A stretch of DNA of 64,000 nucleotides from Sinorhizobium fredii NGR234 (GCF_000018545.1 NC_012587.1:1240001-1304000); one strand, 5' to 3'; positions 1 through 12,252 are shown, counted from the stretch's first letter. Made by a program: numbers and translations. The notes: a model not told the origin generated them from the sequence alone.

Positions 1-1056
<1,056 letters not shown>

Positions 1057-1127
1057 CCGGAATACCCCCGCGCTGAAACAGAATGAAAAGATTTCCCCTC
1101 TAAGGGACAGGAAACGGAGAGCCGAAA

Positions 1128-2303
<1,176 letters not shown>

Positions 2304-2328
2304 CAACAAAACGGCTTGAGCCGTTTCG

Positions 2329-2363
2329 GCAGGGACATGGTTGCCCATGTCCCTGCGATTTTT
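2329..2363 (+). terminator. Rho-independent terminator after tuf
   Basis: A perfect 12-bp stem (GCAGGGACATGG at 2329-2340 against CCATGTCCCTGC at 2345-2356) with a TTGC loop is followed by TTTTT at 2359-2363. A smaller hairpin, AAACGGCT/AGCCGTTT, lies just upstream at 2309-2326. Together they separate tuf from the rpsJ unit. Confidence 0.85.
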
Positions 2364-2450
2364 GAAAGAAGCGGCTAGGCAAACGAATTCAGAAGTTTTG
2401 AGCGTGTGCCATCGAAGAGCACACCGGAAACACGAGCAAGGACAAGTCGA

Positions 2451-2759
2451 ATGAACGGCCAGAATATCCGCATCCGCCTCAAGGCGTTTGATCACCGGAT
2501 CCTCGATGCCTCCACGCGCGAAATCGTGTCGACGGCCAAGCGCACCGGTGCGAGTGTGCGCGGGCCCGTGCCGCTTCCGACCCGGATTGAAAAATTCACG
2601 GTCAACCGGTCGCCCCACGTCGACAAGAAGAGCCGCGAACAGTTCGAGATGCGCACCCACAAGCGCCTTCTCGATATTGTTGATCCGACCCCGCAGACGG
2701 TTGATGCGCTGATGAAGCTCGATCTGGCCGCCGGCGTCGACGTCGAGATCAAGCTGTAA
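2451..2759 (+). CDS. rpsJ: 30S ribosomal protein S10
   Basis: This 102-residue protein starts [13 protein letters not shown], the rhizobial S10 start. An in-frame start 45 nt upstream would add residues not seen in the family, and the AAGGA at about 2439 favours 2451. S10 lies in the 30S head and, in bacteria where this is studied, also serves as NusE in antitermination. It is the first gene of the S10 cluster here, about 90 bp after the tuf terminator, so its promoter probably lies between 2364 and 2450. Confidence 0.97.
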
Positions 2760-2882
2760 GAATCCCGGCGCAAGCCGAAATAACAAGGAAGGTACGTGGA
2801 GTTTCTCCAACGGCTTCCAGGAACAGGAAACCGGAAGGTGCGGATGCACCGGACGGGAACCCTTAACAAGAGGCGTGAACCG
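2760..2882 (+). other. Structured leader between rpsJ and rplC
   Basis: The 123-nt spacer is unusually long for this operon, where most gaps are 2-45 nt. It can form several hairpins, the clearest being GGTGC/GCACC with a GGAT loop at 2837-2850 and GGAG/CTCC near 2798-2807. It has no U-rich tail. It may be a translational control leader for rplC, but the sequence alone does not prove this. Confidence 0.3.
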
Positions 2883-3569
2883 ATGCGTTCAGGTGTGATT
2901 GCACAGAAAGTGGGAATGACCCGCGTCTACAACGACGCCGGTGAGCATATCCCGGTAACAGTTTTGCGGCTGGAGAACTGCCAGGTAGTGGCCCAGCGCA
3001 CGGAAGAAAAGAACGGCTATACCGCAGTTCAGCTGGGTGCTGGCCGTTCCAAGGTGAAGAACACGACGAAGGCTCTGCGCGGCCATTTCGCCGCTGCGAG
3101 CGTCGAGCCGAAGGCGAAGGTCGTCGAGTTCCGCGTCACCGCTGACAACCTGATCGACATCGGCGCCGAACTGACGGCCAGCCATTTCGTCGCCGGCCAG
3201 CTGGTTGACGTCACCGGCACGACGATCGGTAAGGGTTTTGCCGGCGCCATCAAGCGCCATAACTTCGGCGGTCTGCGCGCCACGCACGGTGTGTCGGTAT
3301 CGCACCGCTCGCATGGTTCGACCGGTTCCAACCAGGATCCGGGCCGCGTCTGGAAGGGCAAGCGCATGGCTGGTCACATGGGCCAGACCCGCGTCACCAC
3401 GCAGAACCTCGAAGTCGTATCGACCGACGAAGACCGTGGTCTGATCCTGGTCAAGGGCGCCGTTCCCGGCTCCAAGGGCGCATGGATCGTTGTCCGCGAC
3501 GCAATCAAGTCGGGCACTCCGGAAGGCGCACCGCGCCCGGCCGCTGTGCGCGCCGCAGAACAGAAGTAA
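2883..3569 (+). CDS. rplC: 50S ribosomal protein L3
   Basis: The start [16 protein letters not shown] gives 228 residues, normal for rhizobial L3; a longer reading frame from 2796 would run through the structured leader. L3 is an early-assembly 23S rRNA binding protein near the peptidyl transferase centre. The extended-loop region with the [18 protein letters not shown] motif is intact and carries the glutamine that PrmB methylates in homologues. rplD begins 12 nt after the stop. Confidence 0.97.
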   Translation: MRSGVIAQKVGMTRVYNDAGEHIPVTVLRLENCQVVAQRTEEKNGYTAVQLGAGRSKVKNTTKALRGHFAAASVEPKAKVVEFRVTADNLIDIGAELTASHFVAGQLVDVTGTTIGKGFAGAIKRHNFGGLRATHGVSVSHRSHGSTGSNQDPGRVWKGKRMAGHMGQTRVTTQNLEVVSTDEDRGLILVKGAVPGSKGAWIVVRDAIKSGTPEGAPRPAAVRAAEQK

Positions 3570-3581
3570 GGGAGCCGAATA

Positions 3582-4202
3582 ATGGATCTCACCGTCAAAA
3601 CCCTCGAGGGCAAGGACGCGGGAAAGGTTTCCCTTTCTGACGCCATTTTCGGCCTCGAACCCCGTGAAGACATCATCGCCCGTGTCGTCCGCTGGCAGCT
3701 TGCCAAGCGCCAGCAGGGCACGCACAAGGCCAAGGGCCGCGCTGAAGTCGCCCGCACCGGCGCCAAGATGTACAAGCAGAAGGGTACGGGCCGCGCCCGC
3801 CACCACTCCGCTCGTGCTCCGCAGTTCCGCGGCGGCGGCAAGGCCCATGGCCCGGTCGTCCGCAGCCATGCGCACGATCTGCCGAAGAAGGTCCGTGCGC
3901 TCGGCTTGCGCCACGCGCTGTCGGCCAAGCTGAAGGCTGAAGAGATCATCGTCCTCGACGATCTCGTCGCCAATGAAGCAAAGACGAAGGCGCTCGCCGG
4001 TGCGTTCGCCTCGCTCGGCCTCACCAACGCTCTGATCATCGGCGGCGCCGAGATCGAGAACAACTTCAAGCTCGCAGCCCAGAACATCCCGAACGTGGAC
4101 GTTCTGCCGGTCCAGGGCATCAACGTTTACGACATTCTGCGCCGTGGCAAGCTCGTGCTTTCCAAGGCTGCCGTGGAAGCTCTGGAGGAGCGGTTCAAAT
4201 GA
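3582..4202 (+). CDS. rplD: 50S ribosomal protein L4
   Basis: This 206-residue L4 has the conserved basic loop ([19 protein letters not shown], around residues 65-85) that reaches into the peptide exit tunnel. In Escherichia coli L4 also represses its own operon; whether that holds here is unknown. The stop codon overlaps the rplW start by 4 nt (ATGA), which suggests translational coupling. Confidence 0.97.
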   Translation: MDLTVKTLEGKDAGKVSLSDAIFGLEPREDIIARVVRWQLAKRQQGTHKAKGRAEVARTGAKMYKQKGTGRARHHSARAPQFRGGGKAHGPVVRSHAHDLPKKVRALGLRHALSAKLKAEEIIVLDDLVANEAKTKALAGAFASLGLTNALIIGGAEIENNFKLAAQNIPNVDVLPVQGINVYDILRRGKLVLSKAAVEALEERFK

Positions 4203-4492
4203 CGGATCTTCGCCACTACGACGTGATCGTGTCTCCCTCGATCACCGAAAAGTCGACGCTGGTTTCCGAACAGAACCAGGTCGTCTTCAACGTCGCCAAG
4301 GGCGCTTCGAAGCCTGAGATCAAGGCTGCAGTCGAAGCCCTGTTCGGCGTCAAGGTAACGGCCGTGAACACGCTCGTCCGCAAGGGTAAGCTGAAGCGCT
4401 TCCGCGGCTTCGCCGGAAAGCAGAAGGACGTCAAGAAGGCGATCATCACGCTCGCCGAAGGTCAGTCCATCGACGTCTCGACCGGTCTCTAA
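4199..4492 (+). CDS. rplW: 50S ribosomal protein L23
   Basis: This 97-residue protein matches L23 (start [19 protein letters not shown]). L23 lies at the tunnel exit and docks trigger factor and signal recognition particle. Its ATG overlaps the rplD stop. The VKVTAVNT motif and the basic loop [10 protein letters not shown] are conserved. Confidence 0.97.
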   Translation: MTDLRHYDVIVSPSITEKSTLVSEQNQVVFNVAKGASKPEIKAAVEALFGVKVTAVNTLVRKGKLKRFRGFAGKQKDVKKAIITLAEGQSIDVSTGL

Positions 4493-4535
4493 CGGATAGG
4501 CCCATTAGGGTAAAAACCCAAAAGGGAACAAGAAA

Positions 4536-5372
4536 ATGGCATTGAAAAGTTTCAATCCGACGACGCCGAGCCAGCGCCAGCTGGTCATCGTGGACCGGGC
4601 CGGCCTCTACAAGGGCAAGCCGGTCAAGACGCTGACCGAGGGCCTGTCCTCCAAGGGCGGTCGCAACAACCTGGGCCGCATCACCGTTCGCTTCCAGGGC
4701 GGCGGTCACAAGCGGACCTACCGTCTGGTCGACTTCAAGCGTCGCAAGTTCGACGTCGAAGGCACGGTCGAGCGTCTGGAATATGACCCGAACCGCACCG
4801 CCTTCATCGCGCTCGTCAACTACGCCGACGGCGAACAGGCCTATATCCTGGCGCCGCAGCGTCTTGCCGCCGGCGACAAGGTCATCGCTTCGGACAAGGC
4901 TGTCGACGTCAAGCCCGGCAACACCATGCCGCTGCAGTTCATCCCGGTCGGCTCCATCATCCACAACGTGGAAATGAAGCCGGGCAAGGGCGGCCAGATC
5001 GCCCGCTCCGCCGGGACCTACGCGCAGCTCGTCGGTCGCGACCAGGGCATGGCGATCCTTCGCCTGAACTCGGGCGAACAGCGCCTCGTGCACGGCTCTT
5101 GCCTTGCATCGATCGGTGCTGTATCGAACCCCGATCACGGCAACATCAATGACGGTAAGGCTGGCCGTTCGCGTTGGCGCGGCAAGCGTCCGCACGTACG
5201 CGGCGTCGTCATGAACCCGGTTGACCATCCGCACGGCGGTGGTGAAGGCCGCACGTCCGGTGGCCGCCACCCGGTAACCCCGTGGGGCAAGCCGACGAAG
5301 GGCAAGCGCACGCGCTCCAACAAGTCGACCGACAAGTTCATCATGCGCTCGCGTCATCAGCGCAAGAAGTAA
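4536..5372 (+). CDS. rplB: 50S ribosomal protein L2
   Basis: This 278-residue L2 has the usual C-terminal signature [17 protein letters not shown], whose histidine region is essential for subunit association and peptidyl transfer. An AAGGGAACAAG Shine-Dalgarno region precedes the ATG. The basic tail ending RSRHQRKK is normal for the family. Confidence 0.98.
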   Translation: MALKSFNPTTPSQRQLVIVDRAGLYKGKPVKTLTEGLSSKGGRNNLGRITVRFQGGGHKRTYRLVDFKRRKFDVEGTVERLEYDPNRTAFIALVNYADGEQAYILAPQRLAAGDKVIASDKAVDVKPGNTMPLQFIPVGSIIHNVEMKPGKGGQIARSAGTYAQLVGRDQGMAILRLNSGEQRLVHGSCLASIGAVSNPDHGNINDGKAGRSRWRGKRPHVRGVVMNPVDHPHGGGEGRTSGGRHPVTPWGKPTKGKRTRSNKSTDKFIMRSRHQRKK

Positions 5373-5387
5373 GAGAGGAAGTCTCAA

Positions 5388-5666
5388 GTGGCTCGTTCAG
5401 TTTGGAAAGGTCCGTTTGTTGACGGCTATCTTCTCAAGAAGGCTGAGAAGGTCCGCGAAGGCGGTCGCAACGAAGTGATCAAGATGTGGAGCCGGCGCTC
5501 CACGATCCTTCCGCAGTTCGTTGGTCTGACCTTCGGCGTCTACAACGGCAACAAGCATGTTCCCGTCTCCGTGTCCGAGGAAATGGTCGGTCACAAGTTC
5601 GGTGAATTCGCTCCGACCCGGACCTACTATGGTCATGGCGCGGACAAGAAGGCGAAGAGGAAATAA
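5388..5666 (+). CDS. rpsS: 30S ribosomal protein S19
   Basis: This 92-residue S19 begins at GTG (5388), preceded by AGAGAGGAAG as Shine-Dalgarno, giving [19 protein letters not shown]. There is no ATG that gives a family-like N terminus. S19 lies in the 30S head with S13 and contacts the A-site tRNA. rplV follows after 2 nt. Confidence 0.96.
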
Positions 5667-5668
5667 CA

Positions 5669-6058
5669 ATGGGCAAGGCAAAAGCCGAACGCCGGCTGAA
5701 GGATAATGAGGCGCAGGCCATTGCGCGCACGATCCGCGTCAGCCCCCAGAAGCTCAACCTCGTTGCTGCGCTGATCCGCGGCAAGAAGGTCGACCGCGCT
5801 CTGGCCGAACTCGAGTTCTCCCGCAAGCGCATTGCAGGCACCGTCAAGAAGACGCTTGAATCTGCAATCGCAAATGCCGAGAACAACCACGACCTCGACG
5901 TTGATTCGCTCATCGTCGCGGAAGCTTACGTTGGCAAGTCGATCGTCATGAAGCGCTTCCACGCCCGTGGTCGCGGCCGTGCATCGCGCGTCGAAAAGCC
6001 GTTCTCGCACTTGACGATCGTTGTTCGTGAAGTGGAAGCCAAAGGGGAGGCCGCATAA
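5669..6058 (+). CDS. rplV: 50S ribosomal protein L22
   Basis: This 129-residue L22 has the [17 protein letters not shown] region and the tunnel-lining beta hairpin near [16 protein letters not shown], where macrolide resistance changes arise in other bacteria. The last base of its stop codon is the first base of the rpsC start (TAATG), so the two genes are probably coupled. Confidence 0.97.
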   Translation: MGKAKAERRLKDNEAQAIARTIRVSPQKLNLVAALIRGKKVDRALAELEFSRKRIAGTVKKTLESAIANAENNHDLDVDSLIVAEAYVGKSIVMKRFHARGRGRASRVEKPFSHLTIVVREVEAKGEAA

Positions 6059-6771
6059 TGGGCCAGAAGATTAATCCGATCGGTTTCCGTCTCGGCATCA
6101 ACCGGACCTGGGACAGCCGTTGGTTCGCGGACAACGCCGAATACGGCCAGCTGCTGCACGAAGACCTGAAGATCCGTGCCTACCTGATGGAAGAGCTGAA
6201 GGCCGCCGGCATTGCCAAGGTCGTGATCGAGCGTCCGCACAAGAAGTGCCGCGTGACGATCCACTCGGCTCGTCCGGGTCTGATCATCGGCAAGAAGGGC
6301 GCCGACATCGAAAAGCTGCGCAAGAAGCTTTCCGAAATGACCAACTCGGAAACGCACCTCAACATCGTTGAAGTGCGCAAGCCGGAAGTCGACGCAACGC
6401 TCGTTGCCCAGTCGATCGCCCAGCAGCTCGAGCGCCGTGTGGCTTTCCGCCGTGCGATGAAGCGCGCTGTTCAGTCGGCGATGCGTCTTGGCGCCGAAGG
6501 CATCAAGATCACCTGCGCCGGCCGCCTCGGTGGCGCGGAAATCGCCCGTACCGAATGGTATCGCGAAGGCCGCGTTCCGCTGCACACGCTGCGTGCGGAC
6601 ATCGACTACGGCACGGCCGAAGCCGAAACCGCTTTCGGCATCTGCGGCGTCAAGGTCTGGATCTTCAAGGGTGAAATCCTCGAGCACGATCCGATGGCTT
6701 CCGAGCGCCGCGCGACCGAGAGTGACAACCAGGGCGGTGGCGGTCGCGACCGTCGTCGTGAAAACGCGTAA
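6058..6771 (+). CDS. rpsC: 30S ribosomal protein S3
   Basis: This 237-residue S3 starts [16 protein letters not shown]. The KH domain motif [14 protein letters not shown] is at about residues 75-88, and the C-terminal domain ends in a glycine- and arginine-rich tail ([15 protein letters not shown]). S3 forms part of the mRNA entry channel. It overlaps rplV by one base. Confidence 0.97.
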   Translation: MGQKINPIGFRLGINRTWDSRWFADNAEYGQLLHEDLKIRAYLMEELKAAGIAKVVIERPHKKCRVTIHSARPGLIIGKKGADIEKLRKKLSEMTNSETHLNIVEVRKPEVDATLVAQSIAQQLERRVAFRRAMKRAVQSAMRLGAEGIKITCAGRLGGAEIARTEWYREGRVPLHTLRADIDYGTAEAETAFGICGVKVWIFKGEILEHDPMASERRATESDNQGGGGRDRRRENA

Positions 6772-6809
6772 CATTCGCGCGTGGCAGCCAATATCGGAGA
6801 AGTAAAAAA

Positions 6810-7223
6810 ATGTTGCAGCCAAAGCGTACGAAGTATCGCAAGCAATTCAAGGGCCGCATCAAGGGCGTTGCCAAGGGCGGTTCTGATCTCGCCTTCGGCG
6901 AATTCGGCCTGAAGGCTCAGGAACCGAACCGCGTCAATGCCCGCGAGATCGAAGCGGCCCGCCGCGCGATCACCCGCCACATGAAGCGCGCCGGTCGCGT
7001 CTGGATCCGCGTGTTCCCGGACGTCCCGGTCACCGCCAAGCCGACCGAAGTCCGCATGGGTAAGGGTAAGGGTTCGGTGGAATACTGGGCATGCAAGGTC
7101 AAGCCCGGCCGTATGATGTTCGAGATCGATGGTGTCAACGAAGAACTTGCTCGTGAGGCACTTCGTCTTGGCGCTGCCAAGCTCTCTGTCAAGACGCGCT
7201 TCGTGCAGCGTATCGCAGAGTAA
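6810..7223 (+). CDS. rplP: 50S ribosomal protein L16
   Basis: This 137-residue L16 starts [16 protein letters not shown] and contains the [15 protein letters not shown] motif with the arginine modified by YcfD-like enzymes in some bacteria. L16 organises the A-site side of the peptidyl transferase region. It has a 38-nt upstream gap with a GGAGAAG Shine-Dalgarno. Confidence 0.97.
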   Translation: MLQPKRTKYRKQFKGRIKGVAKGGSDLAFGEFGLKAQEPNRVNAREIEAARRAITRHMKRAGRVWIRVFPDVPVTAKPTEVRMGKGKGSVEYWACKVKPGRMMFEIDGVNEELAREALRLGAAKLSVKTRFVQRIAE

Positions 7224-7235
7224 GGAGTGAAGCTC

Positions 7236-7436
7236 ATGAAAGCCGCAGATGTTCGCGCTCTGAGCGCCGACCAACTCAAGGAAGAGCTCGCCAAGCTGAA
7301 GAAGGAGCAGTTCAACCTGCGCTTCCAGAAGGCTACCGGCCAGCTCGAAAAGTCTTCGCGTATCGACGAAGTCCGCAAGGACATCGCACGCATCAAAACC
7401 ATTGCCCGCCAGAAGGCGGCAGAAGCCAAGGCCTAA
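7236..7436 (+). CDS. rpmC: 50S ribosomal protein L29
   Basis: This 66-residue L29 starts [22 protein letters not shown] at 7227 in the same frame overlaps the TAAGGAG Shine-Dalgarno, so the ATG at 7236 is preferred. L29 is a helical hairpin near the exit tunnel beside L23. The motif [13 protein letters not shown] is typical. Confidence 0.95.
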   Translation: MKAADVRALSADQLKEELAKLKKEQFNLRFQKATGQLEKSSRIDEVRKDIARIKTIARQKAAEAKA

Positions 7437-7448
7437 GGACCAGAATAA

Positions 7449-7685
7449 ATGCCGAAACGCATTCTGCAGGGCACCGTCGTCAGCGACAAGAACGACAAGA
7501 CCGTCGTCGTCAAGGTCGAGCGCCGCTTTGCGCACCCGATCCTCCAGAAGACCGTCCGTCGTTCCAAGAAGTACAAGGCTCACGACGAGAACAACCAGTA
7601 TAAGGTCGGTGATGTCGTTTCCATCGAGGAATGTGCACCGATCTCCAAGGACAAGCGCTGGACGGTAATCGCCGCCCAGGCTTGA
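7449..7685 (+). CDS. rpsQ: 30S ribosomal protein S17
   Basis: This 78-residue OB-fold protein starts [18 protein letters not shown] and contains the [21 protein letters not shown] region typical of S17, a primary 16S rRNA binder. It closes the S10 part of the cluster. The 178-nt gap after it contains a terminator-like hairpin. Confidence 0.97.
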   Translation: MPKRILQGTVVSDKNDKTVVVKVERRFAHPILQKTVRRSKKYKAHDENNQYKVGDVVSIEECAPISKDKRWTVIAAQA

Positions 7686-7759
7686 TTTGTGCAGGTTTTG
7701 CCCGCCGGACCCTTGCGTCTTGGGCAAATATCTGTATGAAGCACGCAATTAAAGCTGGG

Positions 7760-7790
7760 GAACGCTCGAGTCCGGGCGTTCTTTTGCTTT
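7760..7790 (+). terminator. Terminator or attenuator between rpsQ and rplN
   Basis: A 9-bp stem with one G-U pair (GAACGCTCG at 7760-7768, CGGGCGTTC at 7773-7781) and an AGTC loop is followed by TTTTGCTTT. It lies in the 178-nt gap between the S10 and spc parts of the cluster. A weak promoter-like pair, TTGCGT (7713-7718) and TATGAA (7735-7740) with a 16-nt spacer, lies just upstream, but its match is poor. Confidence 0.65.
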
Positions 7791-7863
7791 GAGATGAGCA
7801 CAATAAGCCGGGCGAGGGGGTTTCGACCCAACCGGCCTGGTAACAACAAGAAGGCGACCTGAC

Positions 7864-8232
7864 ATGATTCAGATGCAAACAAACCTCGACGTGGCGGATA
7901 ATTCCGGCGCACGTCGTGTCATGTGCATCAAGGTGCTGGGCGGCTCCAAGCGCAAGTATGCGTCGATCGGCGACATCATCGTCGTTTCGATCAAGGAAGC
8001 CATTCCGCGCGGCCGCGTGAAGAAGGGTGATGTCATGAAGGCCGTTGTCGTTCGCACCGCGAAGGACATCCGCCGTCCGGATGGCAGTGTCATCCGTTTC
8101 GACACCAACGCAGCCGTTCTTATCGACAACAAGAAAGAGCCGATCGGCACCCGTATCTTCGGACCGGTTCCGCGCGAACTTCGCGCCAAGAACCACATGA
8201 AGATTATCTCGCTGGCTCCGGAAGTACTCTAA
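7864..8232 (+). CDS. rplN: 50S ribosomal protein L14
   Basis: This 122-residue L14 starts [22 protein letters not shown], the family signature. L14 lies at the subunit interface and is the docking site for RsfS. It is the first gene of the spc part and follows the longest gap in the S10-spc region. Confidence 0.97.
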   Translation: MIQMQTNLDVADNSGARRVMCIKVLGGSKRKYASIGDIIVVSIKEAIPRGRVKKGDVMKAVVVRTAKDIRRPDGSVIRFDTNAAVLIDNKKEPIGTRIFGPVPRELRAKNHMKIISLAPEVL

Positions 8233-8246
8233 GGGAGCGTTGAGAG

Positions 8247-8558
8247 ATGCAGAAGATTCGCAAGGGCGACAAGGTCGTCGTACTCACCGGTAAGGACAAG
8301 GGCCGCACCGGCGAAGTCATCCAGGTCATGCCGAAGGAAGACCGGGCTGTGGTGCGCGGCGTCAACGTGGTGAAGCGCCACCAGCGCCAGACCCAGAACC
8401 AGGAAGCCGGCATTATCAGCAAGGAAGCCCCGATCCACCTTTCGAACATCGCGATCGCCGATCCGAAGGACGGCAAGCCGACCCGCGTTGGCTTCAAGAT
8501 CGACGGTGAAAAGAAGGTCCGCGTGGCCAAGCGTTCGGGAGAAGTGATCGATGGCTAA
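8247..8558 (+). CDS. rplX: 50S ribosomal protein L24
   Basis: This 103-residue protein has the KOW motif [19 protein letters not shown] at its N terminus, diagnostic of L24, an assembly initiator protein for the 50S subunit. It overlaps rplE by 8 nt. Confidence 0.97.
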
Positions 8559-9108
8559 GACCGCTTATGAGCCGCGGCTCAAGAAGGAATATGTAGAGCG
8601 CATCCGCAAGGCGATGCAGGAGAAGTTCTCCTACGCCAACGAAATGCAGATCCCGCGCCTCGACAAGATCGTCATCAACATGGGTGTTGGCGAAGCGACC
8701 GGCGATTCCAAGAAGCCGTCCGTTGCTGCTGCCGACCTCGCAGCGATTGCCGGCCAGAAGCCGGTGATCACCCGCGCTCGCAACTCCATCGCCGGCTTCA
8801 AGCTGCGCGAAGGCATGCCGATTGGTGCCAAGGTTACCCTGCGCGGCGTTCGGATGTATGAGTTCCTGGATCGCCTCGTGAACATCGCTCTGCCGCGTGT
8901 TCGCGACTTCCGCGGCCTCAACCCGAAGTCCTTCGATGGACGTGGCAACTTCGCCATGGGCATCAAGGAGCACATTGTGTTCCCTGAGATCAACTACGAC
9001 AAGGTTGATCAGATGTGGGGCATGGACATCATCGTTTGCACGACGGCAACTAACGACGACGAAGCGCGCGCTCTGCTTGCAGAGTTCAACTTCCCGTTCC
9101 GTCAGTAA
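8551..9108 (+). CDS. rplE: 50S ribosomal protein L5
   Basis: This 185-residue L5 contains the [13 protein letters not shown] and [13 protein letters not shown] motifs. L5 binds 5S rRNA and contacts the P-site tRNA. Its start lies inside the last codons of rplX, with GGGAGAAG as an upstream Shine-Dalgarno. Confidence 0.97.
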
Positions 9109-9142
9109 TCCGTAACGACAAGCGTAAAGAAGGATAACTGTT

Positions 9143-9448
9143 ATGGCGAAAACGAGCGCAGTTGAAAAGAACAAGCGCCGCCGCAAACTGGTTGCCGGAC
9201 AAGCCGCTAAGCGTGCTGCCCTCAAGGCAATCATCATGAACCAGTCTTTGTCGATCGAAGAGCGGTTCAAGGCCACCCTCAAGCTGGCAGAACTGCCGCG
9301 CGATGGATCGAAGACCCGCATCCGCAACCGTTGCGAAGTCACCGGCCGTCCGCGCGCCTACTATCGCAAGCTTCGCATGTCGCGTATCGCGCTTCGCGAA
9401 CTCGGCAATCTCGGCAAGGTGCCGGGCATCGTCAAGTCGAGCTGGTAA
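9143..9448 (+). CDS. rpsN: 30S ribosomal protein S14 (zinc-independent type)
   Basis: This 101-residue protein ends [14 protein letters not shown] and contains the [15 protein letters not shown] motif of S14. It is the long form without the paired CXXC zinc motifs. It lies in the 30S head. An AAGGATAAC Shine-Dalgarno precedes the ATG. Confidence 0.97.
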   Translation: MAKTSAVEKNKRRRKLVAGQAAKRAALKAIIMNQSLSIEERFKATLKLAELPRDGSKTRIRNRCEVTGRPRAYYRKLRMSRIALRELGNLGKVPGIVKSSW

Positions 9449-9460
9449 GGAGACGGGTAC

Positions 9461-9859
9461 ATGGCAATGACTGATCCTTTGGGCGATATGCTCACCCGTA
9501 TCCGCAACGGTGCTGCTCGCCGCAAGTCCAGCGTTTCGACGCCGGCCTCGAAGCTGCGCGCACGCGTTCTGGATGTCCTTCAGGCCGAAGGCTATATCCG
9601 TGGATACTCCGAAGTCGAATTCGGCAACGGCAAGGCCGAGCTGAACATCGAACTGAAATACTACGAAGGCGCTTCCGTGATCCGTGAGATCGCGCGCGTC
9701 TCAAAGCCGGGCCGCCGGGTCTATGTCTCGGTCAAGTCCATTCCGCAGGTCGCGAACGGCCTCGGCATCACCATCCTTTCGACCCCGAAGGGCGTGATGG
9801 CCGATCACCAGGCACGCGAACAGAATGTTGGTGGCGAGCTTCTTTGCTCGGTCTTCTAA
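9461..9859 (+). CDS. rpsH: 30S ribosomal protein S8
   Basis: This 132-residue S8 starts [17 protein letters not shown] and ends [22 protein letters not shown], both typical. In Escherichia coli S8 is the spc operon regulator, binding a site in the rplE mRNA; I did not identify a matching site here. Confidence 0.97.
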   Translation: MAMTDPLGDMLTRIRNGAARRKSSVSTPASKLRARVLDVLQAEGYIRGYSEVEFGNGKAELNIELKYYEGASVIREIARVSKPGRRVYVSVKSIPQVANGLGITILSTPKGVMADHQAREQNVGGELLCSVF

Positions 9860-9899
9860 GACCGGGCAGGATCTCCATGGCGAACAGACAGGTATAAAA

Positions 9900-10433
9900 A
9901 TGTCTCGTATCGGTAAGAAACCCGTTCAGGTTCCGGCAGGCGTCACGGCTAGCGTTGATGGCCAGAAGGTAACGGCGAAGGGTCCGAAGGGCGAACTGTT
10001 CTTCGTCGCAAACGACGAAGTTTCGGTGAAGCTCGAAAACAATGCGGTTGTTGTTCAGCCGCTCAATGAAAGCAAGGATGCTCGTGCCAAGTGGGGCATG
10101 TCCCGCACGATGGTCGAGAACATCTTCAAGGGCGTCAAGGACGGCTACGAGCGCAAGCTCGAGATCAACGGCGTCGGCTACCGTGCTTCTATGCAGGGCA
10201 AGAACCTGCAGCTGGCGCTCGGTTTCAGCCATGACGTCGTCTATCAGACGCCGGAAGGCATCACGATCGCTGTGCCGAAGCCGACGGAAATCGTCGTTTC
10301 GGGCATCAACAAGCAGCAGGTCGGCCAGGTTGCCGCGGAAATCCGCGAATACCGCGGCCCCGAGCCCTACAAGGGCAAGGGCGTCAAGTATGCCGGCGAG
10401 CGGATTGTCCGCAAAGAAGGCAAGAAGAAGTAA
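9900..10433 (+). CDS. rplF: 50S ribosomal protein L6
   Basis: The start [15 protein letters not shown] gives 177 residues, the usual length. A longer frame running back into rpsH has no family support. The C-terminal signature [14 protein letters not shown] is present. L6 lies near the factor-binding site at the base of the L7/L12 stalk. Confidence 0.97.
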   Translation: MSRIGKKPVQVPAGVTASVDGQKVTAKGPKGELFFVANDEVSVKLENNAVVVQPLNESKDARAKWGMSRTMVENIFKGVKDGYERKLEINGVGYRASMQGKNLQLALGFSHDVVYQTPEGITIAVPKPTEIVVSGINKQQVGQVAAEIREYRGPEPYKGKGVKYAGERIVRKEGKKK

Positions 10434-10445
10434 GGATCACGCGAA

Positions 10446-10808
10446 ATGGCTAGCAGGAAAGATACTCTTGTGCGTCGCGCCAGCCGCGTGCGCCGTCAAA
10501 TCAAGGCGGTCGCCAATGGCCGCCCGCGCCTGTCGGTTCATCGCTCGTCGAAGAACATCTATGCGCAGATCATCGATGACGTTGCCGGCAAGACGATTGC
10601 CGCTGCCTCGACCCTCGAGGCAGATCTCAAGTCTGCGCTGAAGACCGGCGCCGACACTGCCGCAGCTACTGCCGTCGGCAAGCTCCTCGCCGAGCGCGCT
10701 TCCAAGGCAGGCGTCAAGGACGTCGTCTTCGATCGCGGCGCCTTCATCTACCACGGCCGCGTCAAGGCGCTGGCCGAGGCAGCTCGCGAAGGCGGCCTGA
10801 ACTTCTAA
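10446..10808 (+). CDS. rplR: 50S ribosomal protein L18
   Basis: This 120-residue L18 has the [17 protein letters not shown] and [29 protein letters not shown] C-terminal region. It binds 5S rRNA together with L5 and L25. A 127-nt gap follows before rpsE. Confidence 0.97.
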
Positions 10809-10814
10809 TGTTCA

Positions 10815-10840
10815 CCGCCCGGGCAGAGATGTCCGGGCGG
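10815..10840 (+). other. GC-rich hairpin between rplR and rpsE
   Basis: CCGCCCGG (10815-10822) can pair with CCGGGCGG (10833-10840) across a 10-nt loop. There is no U tract, so intrinsic termination is unlikely. It may be an RNA processing or stability element within the 127-nt spacer. Confidence 0.4.
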
Positions 10841-10935
10841 ATTCTGCCTCGCATTACCCCCGGTCGCTTCGGCTTGTTCGAGGCGACTTTCGTCAATCTG
10901 CCGATTGCACCCGGAAAAGAAAAAGGAAGAGGACA

Positions 10936-11505
10936 ATGGCACAAGAAAGAAGAGGTTCTCGCGAAGATCGCCAGAACCGTGAAGAGCGCGACAGCGAATT
11001 TGTCGATAAGCTCGTCGCAATCAACCGCGTCGCCAAGGTGGTGAAGGGCGGTCGTCGTTTCGGTTTCGCCGCTCTCGTCGTCGTCGGCGACCAGAAGGGC
11101 CGCGTTGGCTTCGGCCATGGTAAGGCACGCGAAGTGCCGGAAGCCATCCGCAAGGCAACGGAAGCTGCCAAGCGCGACCTGATCTTCGTGCCGCTTCGCG
11201 GCGGTCGCACGCTGCATCACGACGTCAATGGCCGTCACGGCGCCGGCAAGGTGCTGCTGCGTTCGGCCAAGGCCGGTACCGGTATCATCGCCGGTGGTCC
11301 GATGCGCGCCGTCTTTGAGACGCTCGGCGTTCACGACGTCGTTGCCAAGTCGACCGGTTCGTCGAACCCCTACAACATGGTTCGCGCCACCTTCGACGCG
11401 CTCAAGAACCAGATGCACCCGAAGGACATCGCGGCACAGCGCGGCATGAAATACGCCACGCTCCAGGCTCGTCGCGTTGCCGCCGGCGCTGCTTCCGAAG
11501 AATAA
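10936..11505 (+). CDS. rpsE: 30S ribosomal protein S5
   Basis: This 189-residue S5 contains the double-stranded RNA-binding domain motif [17 protein letters not shown] and the [17 protein letters not shown] region. S5 contributes to decoding accuracy and the mRNA entry helicase. AAAAGGAAGAGGA precedes the ATG. Confidence 0.97.
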   Translation: MAQERRGSREDRQNREERDSEFVDKLVAINRVAKVVKGGRRFGFAALVVVGDQKGRVGFGHGKAREVPEAIRKATEAAKRDLIFVPLRGGRTLHHDVNGRHGAGKVLLRSAKAGTGIIAGGPMRAVFETLGVHDVVAKSTGSSNPYNMVRATFDALKNQMHPKDIAAQRGMKYATLQARRVAAGAASEE

Positions 11506-11517
11506 GGGAGCTGACAG

Positions 11518-11721
11518 ATGGCTAAGAAAGAAGTTGCCAAGAAGACGGTTACCGTCGAGCAGATTGGTAGCCCCATCCGCCGTCCGGCCGTACAGCGTCA
11601 GACGCTTGTCGGTCTGGGCCTCAACAAGATGCACCGGGTTCGCACGCTGGAAGACACTCCGGCCGTTCGCGGCATGATCCGGGCCGTCCAGCACCTCGTT
11701 CGCGTCGTCGACGAGAAGTGA
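11518..11721 (+). CDS. rpmD: 50S ribosomal protein L30
   Basis: This 67-residue L30 contains [20 protein letters not shown], the family core. The first 10 or so residues ([10 protein letters not shown]) are a short basic extension common in rhizobia. It begins 12 nt after rpsE with a GGGAGCTG Shine-Dalgarno region. Confidence 0.95.
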   Translation: MAKKEVAKKTVTVEQIGSPIRRPAVQRQTLVGLGLNKMHRVRTLEDTPAVRGMIRAVQHLVRVVDEK

Positions 11722-11734
11722 GGGGGATCCTGAT

Positions 11735-12208
11735 ATGAAACTGAATGAAATCAAGGACAACGAAGGCGCGACCAAGAGCCGCAAGCGTCTTGGCCGCGGT
11801 ATCGGCTCCGGCTCCGGCAAAACCGCCGGTCGCGGCGTGAAGGGTCAGAAGGCCCGTTCGGGCGTTGCGATCAACGGCTTCGAAGGCGGCCAGATGCCCA
11901 TCTACCGTCGTCTGCCGAAGCGCGGCTTCAACAACATCTTCGCGTCGGAGTTTGTTGTCGTGTCGCTCGGCCGTATCCAGACGGCAATCGATGCCAAGAA
12001 GCTCGACGCTTCGAAGACCGTCGATGCGGCTGCCCTGAAGGCCGCCGGCGTCATCCGTCGCGAGAAGGACGGCGTCCGCGTTCTCGCCGACGGCGAGCTG
12101 AAGGCGAAGATTTCGCTCGAAGTCGCCGGCGCTTCCAAGCCGGCCGTCGAGAAGATCGAAAAGGCTGGCGGCTCGATAAAGCTGCTCGCCGCCGCCGCTG
12201 CGGAATAA
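11735..12208 (+). CDS. rplO: 50S ribosomal protein L15
   Basis: This 157-residue L15 has the glycine-rich N terminus ([20 protein letters not shown]) and the [17 protein letters not shown] motif. L15 is a late-assembly protein. A terminator-like hairpin lies 12 nt after its stop codon and before secY. Confidence 0.97.
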   Translation: MKLNEIKDNEGATKSRKRLGRGIGSGSGKTAGRGVKGQKARSGVAINGFEGGQMPIYRRLPKRGFNNIFASEFVVVSLGRIQTAIDAKKLDASKTVDAAALKAAGVIRREKDGVRVLADGELKAKISLEVAGASKPAVEKIEKAGGSIKLLAAAAAE

Positions 12209-12219
12209 TATGACTGATG

Positions 12220-12252
12220 AACTGCCCGGGGTGCTTCACGCCGGGCGGTTTT
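12220..12252 (+). terminator. Terminator or attenuator between rplO and secY
   Basis: AACTGCCCGG (12220-12229) pairs with CCGGGCGGTT (12241-12250) in a 10-bp stem with one G-U pair, and TTTT spans 12249-12252. It lies directly after rplO and about 195 nt before the secY start, so it could set the ratio between ribosomal protein and translocon transcription. Confidence 0.6.

Noticed and set aside
10815..10840. Intrinsic terminator between rplR and rpsE
   Set aside because: The stem is good but no U tract follows, so it is listed only as a hairpin.
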